Shown piece after piece: positions 17,467-25,978 of a stretch of 64,000 nt of DNA. Source of the stretch: CAZFQG01 sp964520785. Its GTDB lineage: Bacteria > Planctomycetota > Planctomycetia > Pirellulales > Thermoguttaceae. How positions within the stretch are numbered: the first letter of the stretch is position 1; each line of letters begins with the position of its first letter. Below the pieces are notes generated by a model. That model was not told the origin of the DNA. It searched no databases and saw nothing but the letters and a program-made list of their open reading frames with translations. Position numbers and translations under genes: made by a program. Location of the stretch: the NCBI GenBank assembly GCA_964520785.1, contig CAZFQG010000004.1:19449-83448 (forward strand), read 5' to 3'.

Positions 17467-18981
17467 TCACCGTCCATTTCGGCTCGCGGTGCCGACGCCG
17501 TTGAGGTGGGGCGAGTTCACCGACCCGTTCGAGATGCCCCGGTTCTCACACAAACGCCGGTACCGGTGCAATTCGTCCGCTTTGACCCTTTCGTCCCAAC
17601 CTAATTCCTGGGCCATCCATTCGGCGACGTCTTCGGCCGGCTCGAGCGGATCTTGAAGATAGTACCGCCAACTGGAACGTCTCACCATCACGTCGTCCAG
17701 GTGAACCGCCCATTCGTCGCGACAGAAGTGCCGCACCAGCGATTCCGAAACTTCTTCCGGTACATTCGCGCTGATCCCTTCGGTCCGCGACGCCGGCAGA
17801 AGTGGTTCAGTCGCCGTGCGGCAGGGAGCCGTTTGCCAATTCGCGAACCGGACCATTTTGTTGACGGCCTGTTCGGCCATCAGCCGATAAGTGGTGAGTT
17901 TTCCGCCGGTGATGTCCCACCATCCGGGCTCTCCCATGAGGATTTCGTGCCGCCGGGAGATATCGGAGGGGTTGCCGTGGCGATCCGCGACAAGAGGCCG
18001 CAGCCCGGACCAGACGCTCAGAATGTTCTTCTCCGTGATGCCCGCGCTGGGAAAGGTCTTGGAAACGACCTCCATGATCTCATGGATGTCGCCTCGCGTG
18101 CAGTCCGGAGCGTCGATGGGGCCATTGTAATCCGTATCGGTCGTCCCTAAGATGACGCGCTCTCCCCAGGGGATGCAGAAGAGAATCCGCGATCCGTCCG
18201 CCATGACGACGGCGTCGTCGATCGGGAGCGACCCGCGATCGATTACCAGATGCACCCCTTTCGTCAGCCGCAATGAAGTGCGGCTGTGTGGGATGGTTCC
18301 CGACCACGGCCCGGTCGCGTTGACGATCTGTTTGGCGGAGACCTCGAATTCCTCGCTACTCTCAACATGTCGCAGACGGCACCGCCACGTGTCGTCTTTC
18401 CGCGAGGCGTTTTCGAACCGGGTGTAGTTCGCCGCGACGGCGCCGTAATTCGTAGCCGAGCGGAGCGTGTCGATGACCAGCCGAGCGTCGTTCGTAAACC
18501 CATCGAAATAACGAACCGCGCCGGAAAGCGGCAACTTGGTACCCTCCAACGAGGGAATGCGCCACAGGAGCGTCGGAAGCAACAGGGAGCTTGACTTGCC
18601 GAGATTCCTCCGTCCGCACAGAAGATCGTAGACCCGAACGCCTAGGCTGAGCTTGTACCACCCCCACTCGGTTCCGCGGATCGTGGGAAAGACGAACGCC
18701 AGAGGATCGGCCAGATGCGGCGCGATCCGGTGAATGACCCGCTTTTCGCGACTGGCCTCGTGTACCAGGCGCAGCCGACCCTGGGCTAGATAACGCAGAC
18801 CGCCGTGCAATAACCGGCTTGAGCGGCTGCTCGTGCCGAACGCGAAATCCGCCTGTTCCACCAAGGCCGTTTTCAGCCCGCGCATCGCGGCGTCGCGCGC
18901 TACACCGGCTCCGACGATTCCGCCGCCGATAATCAGAACGTCCCAGTGCTGTTCCGCTAAATTGGATGGATCGTGCATCAT
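17467..18981 (-). CDS. glpD: Glycerol-3-phosphate dehydrogenase, FAD-dependent
   Basis: A protein of 504 residues from ATG 18981. It carries the FAD-binding GGGIVGAG at residues 19-26, then SSRSSRLLHGGLRYL, the conserved KGVHLVIDRG and the IPWGERVILGTTDTDY segment, and a C-terminal DAO_C helical domain. It oxidises glycerol-3-phosphate to dihydroxyacetone phosphate at the membrane and passes electrons to quinone. A strong intrinsic terminator lies 26 bases upstream, and the divergent gene is GlpP. Length is normal for GlpD. Confidence 0.93.
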   Translation of the reverse strand: MMHDPSNLAEQHWDVLIIGGGIVGAGVARDAAMRGLKTALVEQADFAFGTSSRSSRLLHGGLRYLAQGRLRLVHEASREKRVIHRIAPHLADPLAFVFPTIRGTEWGWYKLSLGVRVYDLLCGRRNLGKSSSLLLPTLLWRIPSLEGTKLPLSGAVRYFDGFTNDARLVIDTLRSATNYGAVAANYTRFENASRKDDTWRCRLRHVESSEEFEVSAKQIVNATGPWSGTIPHSRTSLRLTKGVHLVIDRGSLPIDDAVVMADGSRILFCIPWGERVILGTTDTDYNGPIDAPDCTRGDIHEIMEVVSKTFPSAGITEKNILSVWSGLRPLVADRHGNPSDISRRHEILMGEPGWWDITGGKLTTYRLMAEQAVNKMVRFANWQTAPCRTATEPLLPASRTEGISANVPEEVSESLVRHFCRDEWAVHLDDVMVRRSSWRYYLQDPLEPAEDVAEWMAQELGWDERVKADELHRYRRLCENRGISNGSVNSPHLNGVGTASRNGR

Positions 18982-19006
18982 TAGGAGGGCGCCTTCCCCA
19001 AACGAC

Positions 19007-19046
19007 AAAAAAAGGGCTCCGCACCTGTCGCCGTGCGGAGCCCTTT
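19007..19046 (-). terminator. Intrinsic terminator in the glpD leader
   Basis: A perfect 14-base-pair stem: AAAGGGCTCCGCAC on one arm and GTGCGGAGCCCTTT on the other, separated by 8 bases. On the minus strand the 3' arm merges into seven Ts. This is transcribed just before ATG 18981, so it is not the end of a gene but a leader terminator. Its partner GlpP is encoded divergently at 19260, as in the Bacillus glpD system, where GlpP with glycerol-3-phosphate prevents termination. Confidence 0.88.
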
Positions 19047-19081
19047 CTCATATTCTCGAGGCTCGAATGCGAACAAATCGA

Positions 19082-19126
19082 CGATAAAGCGTTGCATTTA
19101 TCGCATGTGGGCCCTATTCTAATCAA
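19082..19126 (-). promoter_or_regulatory. Possible glpD promoter with an overlapping palindrome
   Basis: On the minus strand, TTGATT (19126-19121) and GATAAA (19102-19097) are spaced by 18 bases. The -10 element lies within an inverted repeat, CGATAAA (19082-19088) and TTTATCG (19097-19103), separated by 8 bases. A start near 19090 gives a leader of about 110 bases that includes the terminator. The palindrome could be an operator or an RNA hairpin. Confidence 0.35.
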
Positions 19127-19259
19127 AGGACAGCCGTGCGTCAACCATCATCACTGGCGCAAATAAAACGGATTTATTCTCGTTTTTTATTGTTTCCTGT
19201 TTCGGTCGGCGGCTCCCGCGATCTGAGGGTCGCATGCCGCCTCCGTAACGAGTTACGCG

Positions 19260-19898
19260 ATGACGAAGCCAAATCCTCGTACCAAGTTGAAGAACACCCC
19301 CGCGACTTCGGGAGACCAGTCGCCCAGACGAGAACGTCTTCTCGCCAAGCCGGTCATCCCGGTCTTGAGCCGCGAGTCCGAGGAACCGGCGCTCGGCGCG
19401 GCCGCCGCGGTTTTCATCCAAGGCACGACCCTCGGCAACCTGGGGGCCCTTGTCGCTCAAGTCCGGGCGACGGCCCCCGACGCGGCCGTGCTCGTGCATA
19501 TCGACCTGATTCAGGGCCTGGCCAACGACGAAGCGGGCGTGGAGTTTTTGGCCGACTTGTGCCCCGTGGACGGCATTGTGACGATCCGTCACCACCTGGC
19601 CGACCACGCGAGGCGGCAGGGCCTCCTTTCGGTCGTCCGTTTTTTCTTGCAGGATACGCGCGCCTTGGAACGCGCCTTGGCGGTCATACGGAAATCGCGC
19701 CCCGACGCGGTGGAACTCCTCCCGGCGGTCGCCGCCGCTTCGGTGGGGGACTCCTTCGCCGGGATGAACACCCCGCGAATCGCCGGCGGCCTGGTCCGCG
19801 ACTCGGCCATGGTCGAAACGGTCCTGGCCAGCGGCTGCCGCGCCGTCACGAGCACCAACCCCGCGCTTTGGCGCTTGAATGAGGCGAGACAATGGTGA
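19260..19898 (+). CDS. glpP: Glycerol-3-phosphate responsive antiterminator
   Basis: A protein of 212 residues with a roughly 25-residue basic N-terminal extension followed by the G3P_antiterm fold. Conserved segments are VHIDLIQGLANDE (residues 79-91), VDGIVTIRHHL, RFFLQDTRALE and IAGGLVRDS, ending STNPALWRLNE. In Bacillus subtilis GlpP binds glycerol-3-phosphate and prevents termination in the glpD leader. Here it is encoded 278 bases from glpD on the opposite strand, and a matching leader terminator is visible. Regulation of glpD by GlpP is therefore a well-grounded inference. Confidence 0.9.
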   Translation: MTKPNPRTKLKNTPATSGDQSPRRERLLAKPVIPVLSRESEEPALGAAAAVFIQGTTLGNLGALVAQVRATAPDAAVLVHIDLIQGLANDEAGVEFLADLCPVDGIVTIRHHLADHARRQGLLSVVRFFLQDTRALERALAVIRKSRPDAVELLPAVAAASVGDSFAGMNTPRIAGGLVRDSAMVETVLASGCRAVTSTNPALWRLNEARQW

Positions 19899-20276
19899 GA
19901 ACCGCCGCGCCGAGAACGTCCGAAACCGGTCGATACTCTTGTTCTCCTCGGGGATGTCGATATGGTCGTTCTTCGCGTCCAACCATCGGAGGCTATTGGA
20001 GAAGGACGTCGGAACGCATTCGTCCACTCCGCAATCCTGGTTCGTCATGCCGGAGTTGAAGCCGATCTTGATTGGCAGGCTCAAAACGCTGGTTATTCCA
20101 GGCCCGAAAACCGGGTTATACCCCAAGCCGATTCCACGTCCTCCGACGGTGACCGTTTTGTCGAAAACCGATACCGTGATGGGGTTACCCAGGGACGAGC
20201 CCCGGTTCAATGGCTTTTCCGGCGATTTTTCCCCCGTATCCCCAGTCCAGCAATACGCGATTCCACCCACAAGCAA
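19899..20276 (-). pseudogene. Possible remnant of an exported DECVP-motif (C39-like peptidase-type) protein
   Basis: A short open frame after the 20280 gene with no ATG; it would begin at TTG 20276. It reads VTVGGRGIGLGYNPVF, then GFNSGMTNQDCGVDECVPTS and FSNSLRWLDAKNDHID. The CGVDECVPTSFSNSLRWL segment looks like a motif I associate with exported peptidase-like proteins of this phylum. After about residue 130 the frame loses protein character and runs into glpP sequence on the opposite strand. I read it as a truncated, decayed gene. Confidence is limited because there is no start or stop of its own. Confidence 0.4.
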
Positions 20277-20279
20277 GGA

Positions 20280-21851
20280 TTAATCCTCCCCAAACACCCC
20301 CAAAATCCCCTTGCATCTCAAGTCCAGCCGGTACATCACCTGATTGTAGTTGTACCGCGGCGTCGGGGGTGAGTCGGTGAACGTGTTGCAGTACGTTCCC
20401 TCGAAGTAGATGACCTGCCCCCCCTCCTCGTCGAAGAAGGGGTGCTGCCGGGGATTGTAGAAGGACTGCTTGTCGTGGGTGACGATGCGGACGGCCTTTT
20501 GGAATGGGCCTTGCGGCGAGTCGCCTTCGGAGTACCAGACTTCACCGAGGAACGAAGGGGAATTCTTGTCGTCACTGATCTCCTCGGCGATGAGAATCCA
20601 CTTGCGGCGGAATTCGTTGAAAAAAACCGAGCCGTAGTGGAGCATCACCCGGCGCCCGGTGGCGGCGTCCTCGGGGAAGAACCGCGCTTCCTCCGGGCGG
20701 ATGTCGCCCGTCTTCAGCCATCGCCGTTCTTGCTCTTGCGAGACGGGAGGCCCGTGCCGCCAGCGCCAGTCCAATCGGCCGTCTTTCGTGCGCAACGGTA
20801 ACGTTGTCTTTGGGTCCGCCTCTTCCGCGATGCACGAAAAAGACTCGTACCTCCCGGGGTCCATTACGTCGGCCAGGGTCGCCGGGACGCGCGTCAGCGG
20901 AAAGGTCAGCCCCGACGCGAGGTAGGTTGTTCCTCCCTCCGTCACCCGCACCGGATGCCCTTTGAGGTACCGCCACTTTTCGGAAAGGGGGAGCGTCGTA
21001 TGGACTTCGAATATCTCCCGCCGGTCGTTATAGAGCATCATTCCCTGCCCGACTTCATCGGCAAGGGTCTTGCGCCGCGAGAAATGGGCCACCATCCGTT
21101 CCTCACCATCTTCGTCCGGAACCACGGCGAGGCCGTCCAGCCAGACGACCCCCTCGGGGTCGGCAACCTCGGCCATCGCCCTCGCGAACCCGTCCTCGCC
21201 GGTGAAGTACTCGTAATTAACGCCCACCGACGGCGGCAACCCGCCGTTCTCCGGCAGGTCGGAGACGGCTCCGGCGGTGCGGAACAGCCCCAATGGGTAG
21301 AAGAGCCGCATGGTGTCTCCCCAGAACCAGTGAAGCCTGCCGCGGTACCGGACGACCAGCACGGAATCCTGTCCCGCTACCTGGCCGGCGCCGGTGAGGG
21401 GGTGTTCAAGCGGCGTCTTGTAGCCGAGCAGGACCGAATCGCGGTAGAGACCCTCTCCGGTACACCGGTAGAGCCGCTCGGCGAGGTTCTCGCGCTTCAG
21501 CTTGATCTCCGCGCGTTTCCCCGGTTCGATCTTGAAGCGGACGCCCGACATGCCGAAGCCGTCCGTGGGGACGTGGTAGCCCTGAGCCTTGATATGAAAG
21601 AAGATCGTCCGGCCGGCGTGTCCCGGCTCAAAGTAGGCGACCCGTCCCGCGTTGTCGGTCACCCGACGGACTTCGTCGACGGTGACCAGTTCCACCAGCG
21701 GAATTCCGCGGCCGGTTTCTTGGTCGATTACCTGGATTTCGAAGAAGTCGGACGGCTCCATTGCCGGTGCGGACGCGGCAAACGCCGACAACGCCAACAA
21801 TAGGACCGCGTGACGGAACTTGAATCCGACGAGAGAGCCACGAATGCACAC
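20280..21851 (-). CDS. Secreted five-bladed-propeller-like protein with N-terminal Ig-like domain
   Basis: A protein of 523 residues from GTG 21851, with a signal peptide (residues about 10-32, LLLALSAFAASAPAM). Residues 35-120 resemble a carboxypeptidase-regulatory/CnaB-type Ig-like domain (FFEIQVIDQETGRGIPLVEL, VTDNAGRVAYFEPG). The remainder has WFWGDTMR, AHFSRRKTLADEV, WRYLKGHPVRVTEGGTTYLASG and KWILIAEEISDDKNSPSFLG, a pattern like GH43/GH117-type propeller enzymes or DUF4185-like proteins. No catalytic triad can be named. Its end abuts the remnant at 20276 and it is 72 bases upstream-adjacent to the oxidoreductase gene. Confidence 0.65.
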   Translation of the reverse strand: MCIRGSLVGFKFRHAVLLLALSAFAASAPAMEPSDFFEIQVIDQETGRGIPLVELVTVDEVRRVTDNAGRVAYFEPGHAGRTIFFHIKAQGYHVPTDGFGMSGVRFKIEPGKRAEIKLKRENLAERLYRCTGEGLYRDSVLLGYKTPLEHPLTGAGQVAGQDSVLVVRYRGRLHWFWGDTMRLFYPLGLFRTAGAVSDLPENGGLPPSVGVNYEYFTGEDGFARAMAEVADPEGVVWLDGLAVVPDEDGEERMVAHFSRRKTLADEVGQGMMLYNDRREIFEVHTTLPLSEKWRYLKGHPVRVTEGGTTYLASGLTFPLTRVPATLADVMDPGRYESFSCIAEEADPKTTLPLRTKDGRLDWRWRHGPPVSQEQERRWLKTGDIRPEEARFFPEDAATGRRVMLHYGSVFFNEFRRKWILIAEEISDDKNSPSFLGEVWYSEGDSPQGPFQKAVRIVTHDKQSFYNPRQHPFFDEEGGQVIYFEGTYCNTFTDSPPTPRYNYNQVMYRLDLRCKGILGVFGED

Positions 21852-21923
21852 GATGAACGGACGCCTTTCTCAGGTTTTTCGCTGGAATTGACCCGCCGGA
21901 CCTTGGCGGCCCTTCATGAGGCC

Positions 21924-23384
21924 TCACACCTGCGGAACCACGAACGGGGCCCGGTATTCCCGCGCGAGCATTAAGTTGGCCGCGTCGTTTTCGAGAATCG
22001 TCTCGGCGGCGGGGTCGACCTTGAGAACCGGTCCCAAGGCCAACTGGGTCGCGGCCAGGTCCAGTTCGTTGTCGGTCAAATACGTCTTCACGCGGCCGAA
22101 CGTGGCGAGCACGTCCTCGTTGGGATCGCTCATTCCCCCGAGCGCCTTCTCCAGTTCGGCAATGGGCATCTGCGCGCCCAGGTAGTAGGAAATGTTTCCC
22201 AGATGGCAGAGGGAGGCCGAAAGATGGCCCTGAAGGACGTCGGCGTTGAGGTCCTCCACCTTGCGGCTGCGGACGGCCTTGATGAAGTTGTCGTAATGGT
22301 CCCCGCCGGCGCTGAATGTCTCGATCTGTTTTCCGTCCATGTCGAACGCCGCCCCGCCGTTGTAGCTGGTGATCACGACGTTCCCCTCCGTGCCGTAGAA
22401 GATCACGCCCACGCCCGCTCCCAAGAGCGGCGGGCATTTCATGTTCCGGACCTCGAAGACGAGCGTCTTGTCGCCGAAGCGGTGGACGACGACTTGGGTG
22501 TTCGCGGTGTCGCCGGCGTCTTCGTCCCATCCCTTGCCGACGCGGCCGCCGTAGGAGTAGACGCTGTCGCTCAAACGGTCCACGCCGAGTCCCCACATGG
22601 CGATGTCCATCTGGTGGACGCCCTGGTTTCCCAGGTCGCCGTTGCCGTAGAGCCGTTGCCAATGCCAGTCATAGTGGAACCGCGGACGCGTTACCGGACC
22701 CTCCGGCGCCGGACCGAGCCAAAGATTGTAGTCCACCCCCTTCGGAACCGGATACTCTCCGGGCGGACCGATCGGTTGCCGGTCGCGGTGGCACAGGCCC
22801 CTGGCCAGCTTGACCTCGCCAATCTTGCCGCTTCGGACGAAGTCGATCGCCGCGATCATTCCACCGGTGCTGCGGCACTGCGTGCCGACCTGGCATATCC
22901 GGCCGTGTTTCCGTGCGGCCTTCACGACCTGGCGGCCCTCGAAGACGTTATGGCTGAGCGGCTTCTCGGCGTACACGTCCTTACCGGCTTCCATCGCCCA
23001 TAAAGCGACCAGCGAGTGCCAGTGGTTGGGCGTCGCGGTGCTGACCAGATCGACCGACTTGTCGTCAAACGCCTTCCGCATATCCAGGACGACTTGGGGT
23101 TTCTTGCCGTCCTGTAGCTTCGCGACCCCTTCGGCCGCCTTTTGTGCTCTCGTCTCGTCGGCGTCGCAGACGACGGTCACTTCGGTGTCCTTCCGCGACG
23201 CGAACGCCCTCAAGTGGTCTCCCCCTTGGCCGCCGGTTCCCACGACGGCCACCGCGAGTTTCTCGTTGGGGCCGGAGTTTTCCCCCTCGGCCTGCGCGAA
23301 ACTCATGGTCGCCGGGCCGACCGCAGCCGCAGCCGCGGCCAGGAGAGAATCTTCCAGAAAACGTCTGCGCGTAGGTACACTCAC
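21924..23384 (-). CDS. Tat-exported Gfo/Idh/MocA-family oxidoreductase
   Basis: A protein of 486 residues. GTG 23384 is chosen because a GGGAGG site lies just upstream and it begins the Tat signal TRRRFLEDS (residues 5-13), followed by an alanine-rich helix. The NAD(P)-binding VVGTGGQGG is at 48-56 and the conserved EKPLSHN lysine motif is present. The C-terminal domain has GVHQMDIAMWGLGV. Such exported dehydrogenases are abundant in Planctomycetes and act on sugars, but the substrate is unknown. The upstream sequence back to 23450 has no better start. Confidence 0.85.
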   Translation of the reverse strand: MSVPTRRRFLEDSLLAAAAAAVGPATMSFAQAEGENSGPNEKLAVAVVGTGGQGGDHLRAFASRKDTEVTVVCDADETRAQKAAEGVAKLQDGKKPQVVLDMRKAFDDKSVDLVSTATPNHWHSLVALWAMEAGKDVYAEKPLSHNVFEGRQVVKAARKHGRICQVGTQCRSTGGMIAAIDFVRSGKIGEVKLARGLCHRDRQPIGPPGEYPVPKGVDYNLWLGPAPEGPVTRPRFHYDWHWQRLYGNGDLGNQGVHQMDIAMWGLGVDRLSDSVYSYGGRVGKGWDEDAGDTANTQVVVHRFGDKTLVFEVRNMKCPPLLGAGVGVIFYGTEGNVVITSYNGGAAFDMDGKQIETFSAGGDHYDNFIKAVRSRKVEDLNADVLQGHLSASLCHLGNISYYLGAQMPIAELEKALGGMSDPNEDVLATFGRVKTYLTDNELDLAATQLALGPVLKVDPAAETILENDAANLMLAREYRAPFVVPQV

Positions 23385-23492
23385 GACTACCTCCCAAAAA
23401 AAAAGGCTGGGATGATCGAATTTGGCGGGGGGCGGCGGCACCGCCGCCACGTGGATCGCAAAGACAGGCGTGCGGCACCGTCAACAGTCTAG

Positions 23493-23498
23493 TATAAT
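23493..23498 (+). promoter_or_regulatory. TATAAT -10 element before the phosphodiesterase-like gene
   Basis: A perfect TATAAT on the plus strand, 113 bases upstream of ATG 23611. The -35 position 17 bases upstream is GC-rich and not consensus-like, so only a partial promoter is seen. Confidence 0.3.
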
Positions 23499-23610
23499 GA
23501 CCCAGGACACAAGACGCGAGGCTCCCGAGAGAAAAACGAGCGAAAAAGCAAGAATGTGATTATTGGAATGAACCATCCCTCGTTGCGACCCTTTTTGGAA
23601 GGATTGATTA

Positions 23611-24444
23611 ATGCTCCGCCGGCCAGACAGTTTCCTGTTTCTTTCGATCTTGTTCGTTTTCGCGGCTGTCGTGCCACCCCGCGCGGCAAAGGCAGAGGAA
23701 CCGGTATCCGCCCTTCCCAACGCCCACGCGCACAACGATTATTACCATAAGCGGCCCCTGTTGGATGCCCTTGCACATGGATTCTGCAGCGTGGAGGCCG
23801 ATGTCTTCCTCGTTGATGGACAACTGCTCGTTGGGCACGCCAAGTTCGAACTGAAGCCGGAACGTTGCCTGGAATCCCTCTATCTATCCCCCCTAAAGGA
23901 GAGGATTCTTAAGATAGGTGGTCGAGTGTACCCCGACGCGGATCGTTTCGTCTTGCTCGTCGACATCAAGGAAGCCGGTGAAAAGACGTACCAGGCTCTG
24001 CACACACTCCTGGCACGGTATAACGATATCCTGACCCGGGTCGAGGACGGCCAGGTCACCCCCGGTGCCGTTACCGTGATCGTCAGTGGCGACCGGCCGG
24101 TTGAATTGATGACGGGCCAGGAAACCCGGTACGCGGGCATCGATGGGCGGCTGGGCGATTTGGACAGCGATCTTCCGGCCCATCTACTCCCGCTGATCAG
24201 CGACCATTGGGGCCGCAACTTCCGCTGGCAGGGTCTGGGCCCCATGCCGCCGGAGGAGAGAGAAAAACTCCGGTCAATCGTGGGCAAAGCCCACGAAAAA
24301 GGCCGCCTCGTCCGATTCTGGGCCATCCCCCATAGGGAGGTCCTCTGGGCCGAACTCGAAGCGGCCGGGGTCGATCTGATTAACGCGGACGACCTGCCGC
24401 GATTGCGGCGGTTTTTGACACGCGAGGTGGACGAGCGGCAATGA
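23611..24444 (+). CDS. Secreted PI-PLC/GDPD-superfamily protein (AIM6-like)
   Basis: A protein of 277 residues with a signal peptide (residues 1-29, LFLSILFVFAAVVPP). The conserved HAHNDY motif (residues 39-44) and VEADVFLVDGQLLVGH look like the phosphodiesterase-type barrel of glycerophosphodiester phosphodiesterases; WAIPHREVLWAELEAAGVDL resembles the distal strand that carries an acidic residue. The family is annotated as altered inheritance of mitochondria protein 6 homologue in many bacteria. Substrate is unknown; a phosphodiester is likely. An in-frame tail of arginine-rich residues ends the protein. Confidence 0.8.
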   Translation: MLRRPDSFLFLSILFVFAAVVPPRAAKAEEPVSALPNAHAHNDYYHKRPLLDALAHGFCSVEADVFLVDGQLLVGHAKFELKPERCLESLYLSPLKERILKIGGRVYPDADRFVLLVDIKEAGEKTYQALHTLLARYNDILTRVEDGQVTPGAVTVIVSGDRPVELMTGQETRYAGIDGRLGDLDSDLPAHLLPLISDHWGRNFRWQGLGPMPPEEREKLRSIVGKAHEKGRLVRFWAIPHREVLWAELEAAGVDLINADDLPRLRRFLTREVDERQ

Positions 24445-24614
24445 GGGTCGAGCCGTGCCGGTTACCCGATTCCGGGAGAGACTCCCTCTCCGAGCGTTCT
24501 CGCGAGATCCCATGCACGACGTGCCGGAAATCCCTCGGAATACGCCCGAAAAACACGACGAACCGAGCATAACGGATGAGCCGCCGTCACGGGCGACCGG
24601 GTGTCTCGGAGGCA

Positions 24615-25652
24615 CTATTTCGCCGGGACCAGCTTCACGCTCCGCAGGTTCAGCAGGGCCGTGTCAAAACTCCCGTTCGGGAGAAGGACCGCCGTCTGGA
24701 CGCCCGCTTTCAAGTCCATTTGGCCGATCTTCTTCGTTTGGTAGTCATGCCAGCTTTCGGTCGCTTCCGTCTTACCGTCCACGAACGTGCCACCGATCTC
24801 GAACGTGAACTTGTTTCCCGCGTGGTCTTCATCCAGCGACCATTCCATGAAGACATCGTACGTTCCGTCCGCCGGAATGTTCACCTTCCACTCGGCGTAG
24901 TCGTTCGCGGTCCACCACCCAAGCGTCTTCCGTTCGGAAAGATACTTGATTTTGGGACCGTGAAGTTTGGCGTCCGCGCCCGAGAGGATTAGCTCGCCCT
25001 CGTCGTTCGGTTCGATCACCTTCAGGTCGGCGGACGGATCCGGGAGTTCCTTGATTTGAATATCCTTGAACCGGATGTCCATGACATTTCCCGAGTGCAT
25101 CTGCAACGCGAAGTGTCCGACCGGGCGCGATGGATCGCCCTTCAAATCGGCCGTTTTGACCCCGTTGACATAAACGGTAATATCCCCTCCTTTCGCGTCG
25201 ATTCGCATGTCGTTCCACCCGTCATCGTTGACGAATTCCACCTGGGCTTCGTCGCTGGGCTTTTCCACCCAGGCTCGCTTGTAGCTTTCATAAATCCCGC
25301 CGGTACCGCTTTTCGCCTTTCCGACCTGCACCTGAAGCCCATACGCCTTTTCGGGGGGAAGGATGTACGTTCGGATGTAGAACCCGCTGTCTCCTTCTAC
25401 GCAATAAAACCTATATTTCACGGAAAAATCACGAAAAACCTCGTCAGACACGAGGAGACCGTACAACTCCTCGGAATCCGCGCGTCCGACAATGACGCCA
25501 TCTTCCACCGACCAGGTGCCGTCCCCGACGGGGTGCCATCCCTCTAGTGTCTTACCGTCGAACAGGGGGCGCCATTCGCCTTCGTCCGCGGCAAAAGCCG
25601 TTACGGCGAGACCCGTCAGAAGAATCAAGCCCAAAATTCCCGTACTTCGCAT
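24615..25652 (-). CDS. Secreted DUF1080 protein with C-terminal carbohydrate-binding-like domain
   Basis: A protein of 345 residues with a signal peptide (MRSTGILGLILLTGL...FAADE). The DUF1080 domain occupies residues 28-205 (FDGKTLEGWHPV at 30-41; GHFALQMHSGNVMDIRFKD near the end). A second beta-sandwich of about 120 residues follows (WWTANDYAEWKVNIPADGTY), a common linkage to a glycan-binding module. This differs from the other DUF1080 gene, which is joined to ThuA. No catalytic residue can be assigned; it probably acts on exported polysaccharide. Confidence 0.86.
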   Translation of the reverse strand: MRSTGILGLILLTGLAVTAFAADEGEWRPLFDGKTLEGWHPVGDGTWSVEDGVIVGRADSEELYGLLVSDEVFRDFSVKYRFYCVEGDSGFYIRTYILPPEKAYGLQVQVGKAKSGTGGIYESYKRAWVEKPSDEAQVEFVNDDGWNDMRIDAKGGDITVYVNGVKTADLKGDPSRPVGHFALQMHSGNVMDIRFKDIQIKELPDPSADLKVIEPNDEGELILSGADAKLHGPKIKYLSERKTLGWWTANDYAEWKVNIPADGTYDVFMEWSLDEDHAGNKFTFEIGGTFVDGKTEATESWHDYQTKKIGQMDLKAGVQTAVLLPNGSFDTALLNLRSVKLVPAK

Positions 25653-25910
25653 TCCATTCGCTCCTTACCAAGAGGTGGGATCGTAGTCGCTTCGGCTTAC
25701 CATAACCGAACTCACTTGGCTCATTCTAGACGCGCGGACCGGGGCGTGCAATGCGGGGGGACGCCGAGCACTGAAGCGGCCATCCGGTCGCCGCTCCCAT
25801 TACCGACTCGGGCACCGCCGCGTCTTCCGCGTGTCTCCGGGGAAACGCGAACCCGAGATACCCTGAGGGCAGATCACCACGAACCAGCTCAGTTTCTTGA
25901 AGGCCGGAAG
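25653..25910. other. Gene-free stretch upstream of the GNAT gene
   Basis: No open frame of protein character on either strand and no repeat or RNA gene seen. The right end leads into a promoter-like sequence. Confidence 0.5.
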
Positions 25911-25939
25911 TTGACAACCGATCAACCGTTTGTTAGCCT
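25911..25939 (+). promoter_or_regulatory. Predicted promoter for the GNAT gene
   Basis: A perfect TTGACA (25911-25916) and a weak TAGCCT (25934-25939), separated by 17 bases. The start would be near 25946, giving a leader of about 33 bases before ATG 25979, where GGTGGGGG serves as a ribosome site. Confidence 0.4.
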
Positions 25940-25978
25940 AGTGTTTAGTCGAAGTAGTCCTCTGGGTGGGGGTGCGAC

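Noticed and set aside
19119..19898. Continuation of the minus-strand frame through glpP
   Set aside because: GlpP on the plus strand is clear; only the part before 19899 keeps some protein character.
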